From assembly GCA_040512755.1 (NCBI GenBank), contig JBEVEP010000103.1, positions 1 through 17,101 on the forward strand: DNA of 17,101 bases, in the 5' to 3' direction. The notes beneath the pieces were generated by a model. That model was not told the DNA's origin, made no database searches, and worked only from the letters and a program-made list of their open reading frames with translations. Below, in pieces: positions 15,796 to 17,101 of the stretch. Made by a program: the position numbers and the translations under genes. This DNA is from JBEVEP01 sp040512755. GTDB lineage: Bacteria; Pseudomonadota; Alphaproteobacteria; Rhizobiales; Rhizobiaceae. The first letter of the stretch is position 1. Each line of letters begins with the position of its first letter.

Positions 15796-17101
15796 ATGAA
15801 TAAGCACTCAACGCTCGATCTGAAAGCTCCGAAAATCAAGGGCGGGGTCGCGACGGACCAACGGCACGACTCCGCGCATAAGCATGTGACGGGGCAGGCG
15901 ATCTATATCGACGATATGCCGGAACCCGCCGGCACGCTGCACGGGTGCCTTGGGCTCGCCAGTGTCGCGCACGGCACGGTCCATGAAATCGATGTGTCAG
16001 CAGTGCGGACTGCGCCCGGCGTGGTCGACGTGCTGCTGGCTGCCGACGTGCCCGGCGAAAACGATATCAGCCCGACCGGCCGGCATGACGAGCCGGTTCT
16101 TGCCGACAGCAAGGTGCAGTTCTTCGGGCAGCCGATATTCGCGGTGATTGCGGAGACACGCGAACAGGCCCGCCGGGCCTGCAGGTTGGCCAAGGTCAAA
16201 TATGACGAGTTGCCGGCGATCATCGACATTGCCGACCTCGATCCCGTCAGTTCGAAACTGGTCACTCCGCCGCTGACGCTTGCACGCGGCGATGCGGCCA
16301 TAGCGCTGGCAAACGCGCCACGGCGGATCAAAGGCCGGATGCGCGTCGGCGGACAGGACCATTTCTATCTCGAAGGCCATATCGCGATGGCCGTGCCCGG
16401 CGAGGATCAGGACGTGACGGTCTATTCCTCCACGCAGCACCCGAGCGAAGTGCAGCATATGGTGTCGCATGCGCTTGGGGTGCCGTCGCACGCGGTGACG
16501 GTGGAAATCCGCAGGATGGGCGGCGGCTTCGGGGGTAAGGAAACGCAGTCGAACCAGTTCGCGGCCATTGCGGCGATCGCGGCGAAGCGTCTGGGCTGCG
16601 CGGTGAAAATCCGCCCGGACCGTGACGATGACATGACGGCGACCGGCAAGCGGCACGACTTCATGATCGACTATGAGGTCGGCTTCGACGACAGCGGCGC
16701 TATTCACGGCGTCGATTTCACCTATGCCGCGCGCTGCGGCTTTTCTTCCGACCTTTCAGGACCGGTCACCGACCGTGCCCTGTTCCATTGCGACAACACC
16801 TATTTTTATCCGGCGGTCAGGGCAGTGTCCGCGCCGCTTTACACCAACACCGTTTCCAATACCGCTTTCCGCGGCTTCGGGGGGCCGCAAGGCATGGTCG
16901 GGGCGGAACGTGTCATCGACGAGGTGGCGTTCGCGACCGGCAAGGACCCGCTGGAGATCCGCAAGAAAAATTTCTACGGGACGAGCGACCGCAACGTGAC
17001 GCCGTATCATCAGACGGTCGAAGACAACATCATCGAGCGCATCGTTTCCGAACTGGAGGCCAGTTCCGACTATGCGCGGCGGCGGCGCACGATCCGTGCT
17101 T
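15796..17101 (+). CDS. xdhB: Xanthine dehydrogenase large (molybdopterin) subunit, N-terminal part
   Basis: The frame runs open from ATG 15796 to the window edge (435 full codons), with GAGGAGG 7 bases before the start. This subunit holds the molybdenum cofactor and the purine site. Residues about 25-135 form the a/b-hammerhead domain (HVTGQAIYIDDMPEP). The Moco-binding region begins near 170. GGQDHFYLEG contains Gln187, the conserved glutamine next to the Mo oxo ligand. SSTQHPSEVQ, MGGGFGGKE (241-249) and AFRGFGGPQ with Arg359 follow. All match the xanthine dehydrogenase branch rather than CO dehydrogenases. The second half, with the catalytic base Glu near the C terminus, is beyond the window. 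An xdhC maturation gene commonly follows but cannot be checked. Confidence 0.96.
   Translation, partial: MNKHSTLDLKAPKIKGGVATDQRHDSAHKHVTGQAIYIDDMPEPAGTLHGCLGLASVAHGTVHEIDVSAVRTAPGVVDVLLAADVPGENDISPTGRHDEPVLADSKVQFFGQPIFAVIAETREQARRACRLAKVKYDELPAIIDIADLDPVSSKLVTPPLTLARGDAAIALANAPRRIKGRMRVGGQDHFYLEGHIAMAVPGEDQDVTVYSSTQHPSEVQHMVSHALGVPSHAVTVEIRRMGGGFGGKETQSNQFAAIAAIAAKRLGCAVKIRPDRDDDMTATGKRHDFMIDYEVGFDDSGAIHGVDFTYAARCGFSSDLSGPVTDRALFHCDNTYFYPAVRAVSAPLYTNTVSNTAFRGFGGPQGMVGAERVIDEVAFATGKDPLEIRKKNFYGTSDRNVTPYHQTVEDNIIERIVSELEASSDYARRRRTIRA

Overview
The window looks like chromosomal (or chromid) DNA from an alphaproteobacterium of the Rhizobiales/Hyphomicrobiales. This rests on the GC-rich third codon positions, the tightly packed operons, the Tat-dependent family 5 solute-binding protein, and the PuuE-UraD fusion inside an allantoin/ureidoglycolate pathway cluster. 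Genus cannot be fixed from the sequence alone. No rRNA, tRNA, CRISPR array, transposase or phage gene was seen.

Layout. (a) 1-354 is the C-terminal end of an alpha/beta hydrolase on the + strand. (b) 732-1442 is a stand-alone SRAP/YedK-type protein that protects abasic DNA. (c) 1443-2367 holds only small minus-strand ORFs; the best is a four-cysteine zinc-ribbon protein (1956-2240) whose promoter places the predicted transcript start on its ATG. (d) 9662 down to 2368 is a minus-strand cassette: a cytoplasmic CocE/NonD-type serine hydrolase, then a complete oligopeptide-type ABC importer (Tat-exported binding protein, two permeases, one fused double ATPase). A strong hairpin lies just after the hydrolase stop codon. 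(e) 9766-10356 is a compact toxin-antitoxin module (Phd/YefM-type antitoxin, RelE toxin with all catalytic residues) with a recognisable promoter and a possible operator. (f) 10361-17101 is a divergent purine-degradation locus.

Purine locus. The minus-strand operon encodes the PuuE-UraD fusion, the bicupin ureidoglycine aminohydrolase AllE, ureidoglycolate lyase AllA and a cytosine/guanine-deaminase-like protein. The plus-strand operon encodes UraH, XdhA and XdhB, the last running off the end. They share a 184-bp divergent control region. Together they cover hypoxanthine/xanthine to urate (XdhAB), 5-hydroxyisourate to OHCU (UraH), OHCU to allantoin (UraD domain), allantoin to allantoate (PuuE domain), ureidoglycine to ureidoglycolate plus ammonia (AllE), and ureidoglycolate to glyoxylate plus urea (AllA). 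Urate oxidation and allantoate amidohydrolysis have no gene here and must be encoded elsewhere.

No wholly new system is evident. The points most worth a second look are the hydrolase-importer cassette of unknown substrate, the deaminase with an HGE rather than HAE zinc motif at the end of the purine operon, the PuuE-UraD fusion, and the probable leaderless zinc-ribbon gene.
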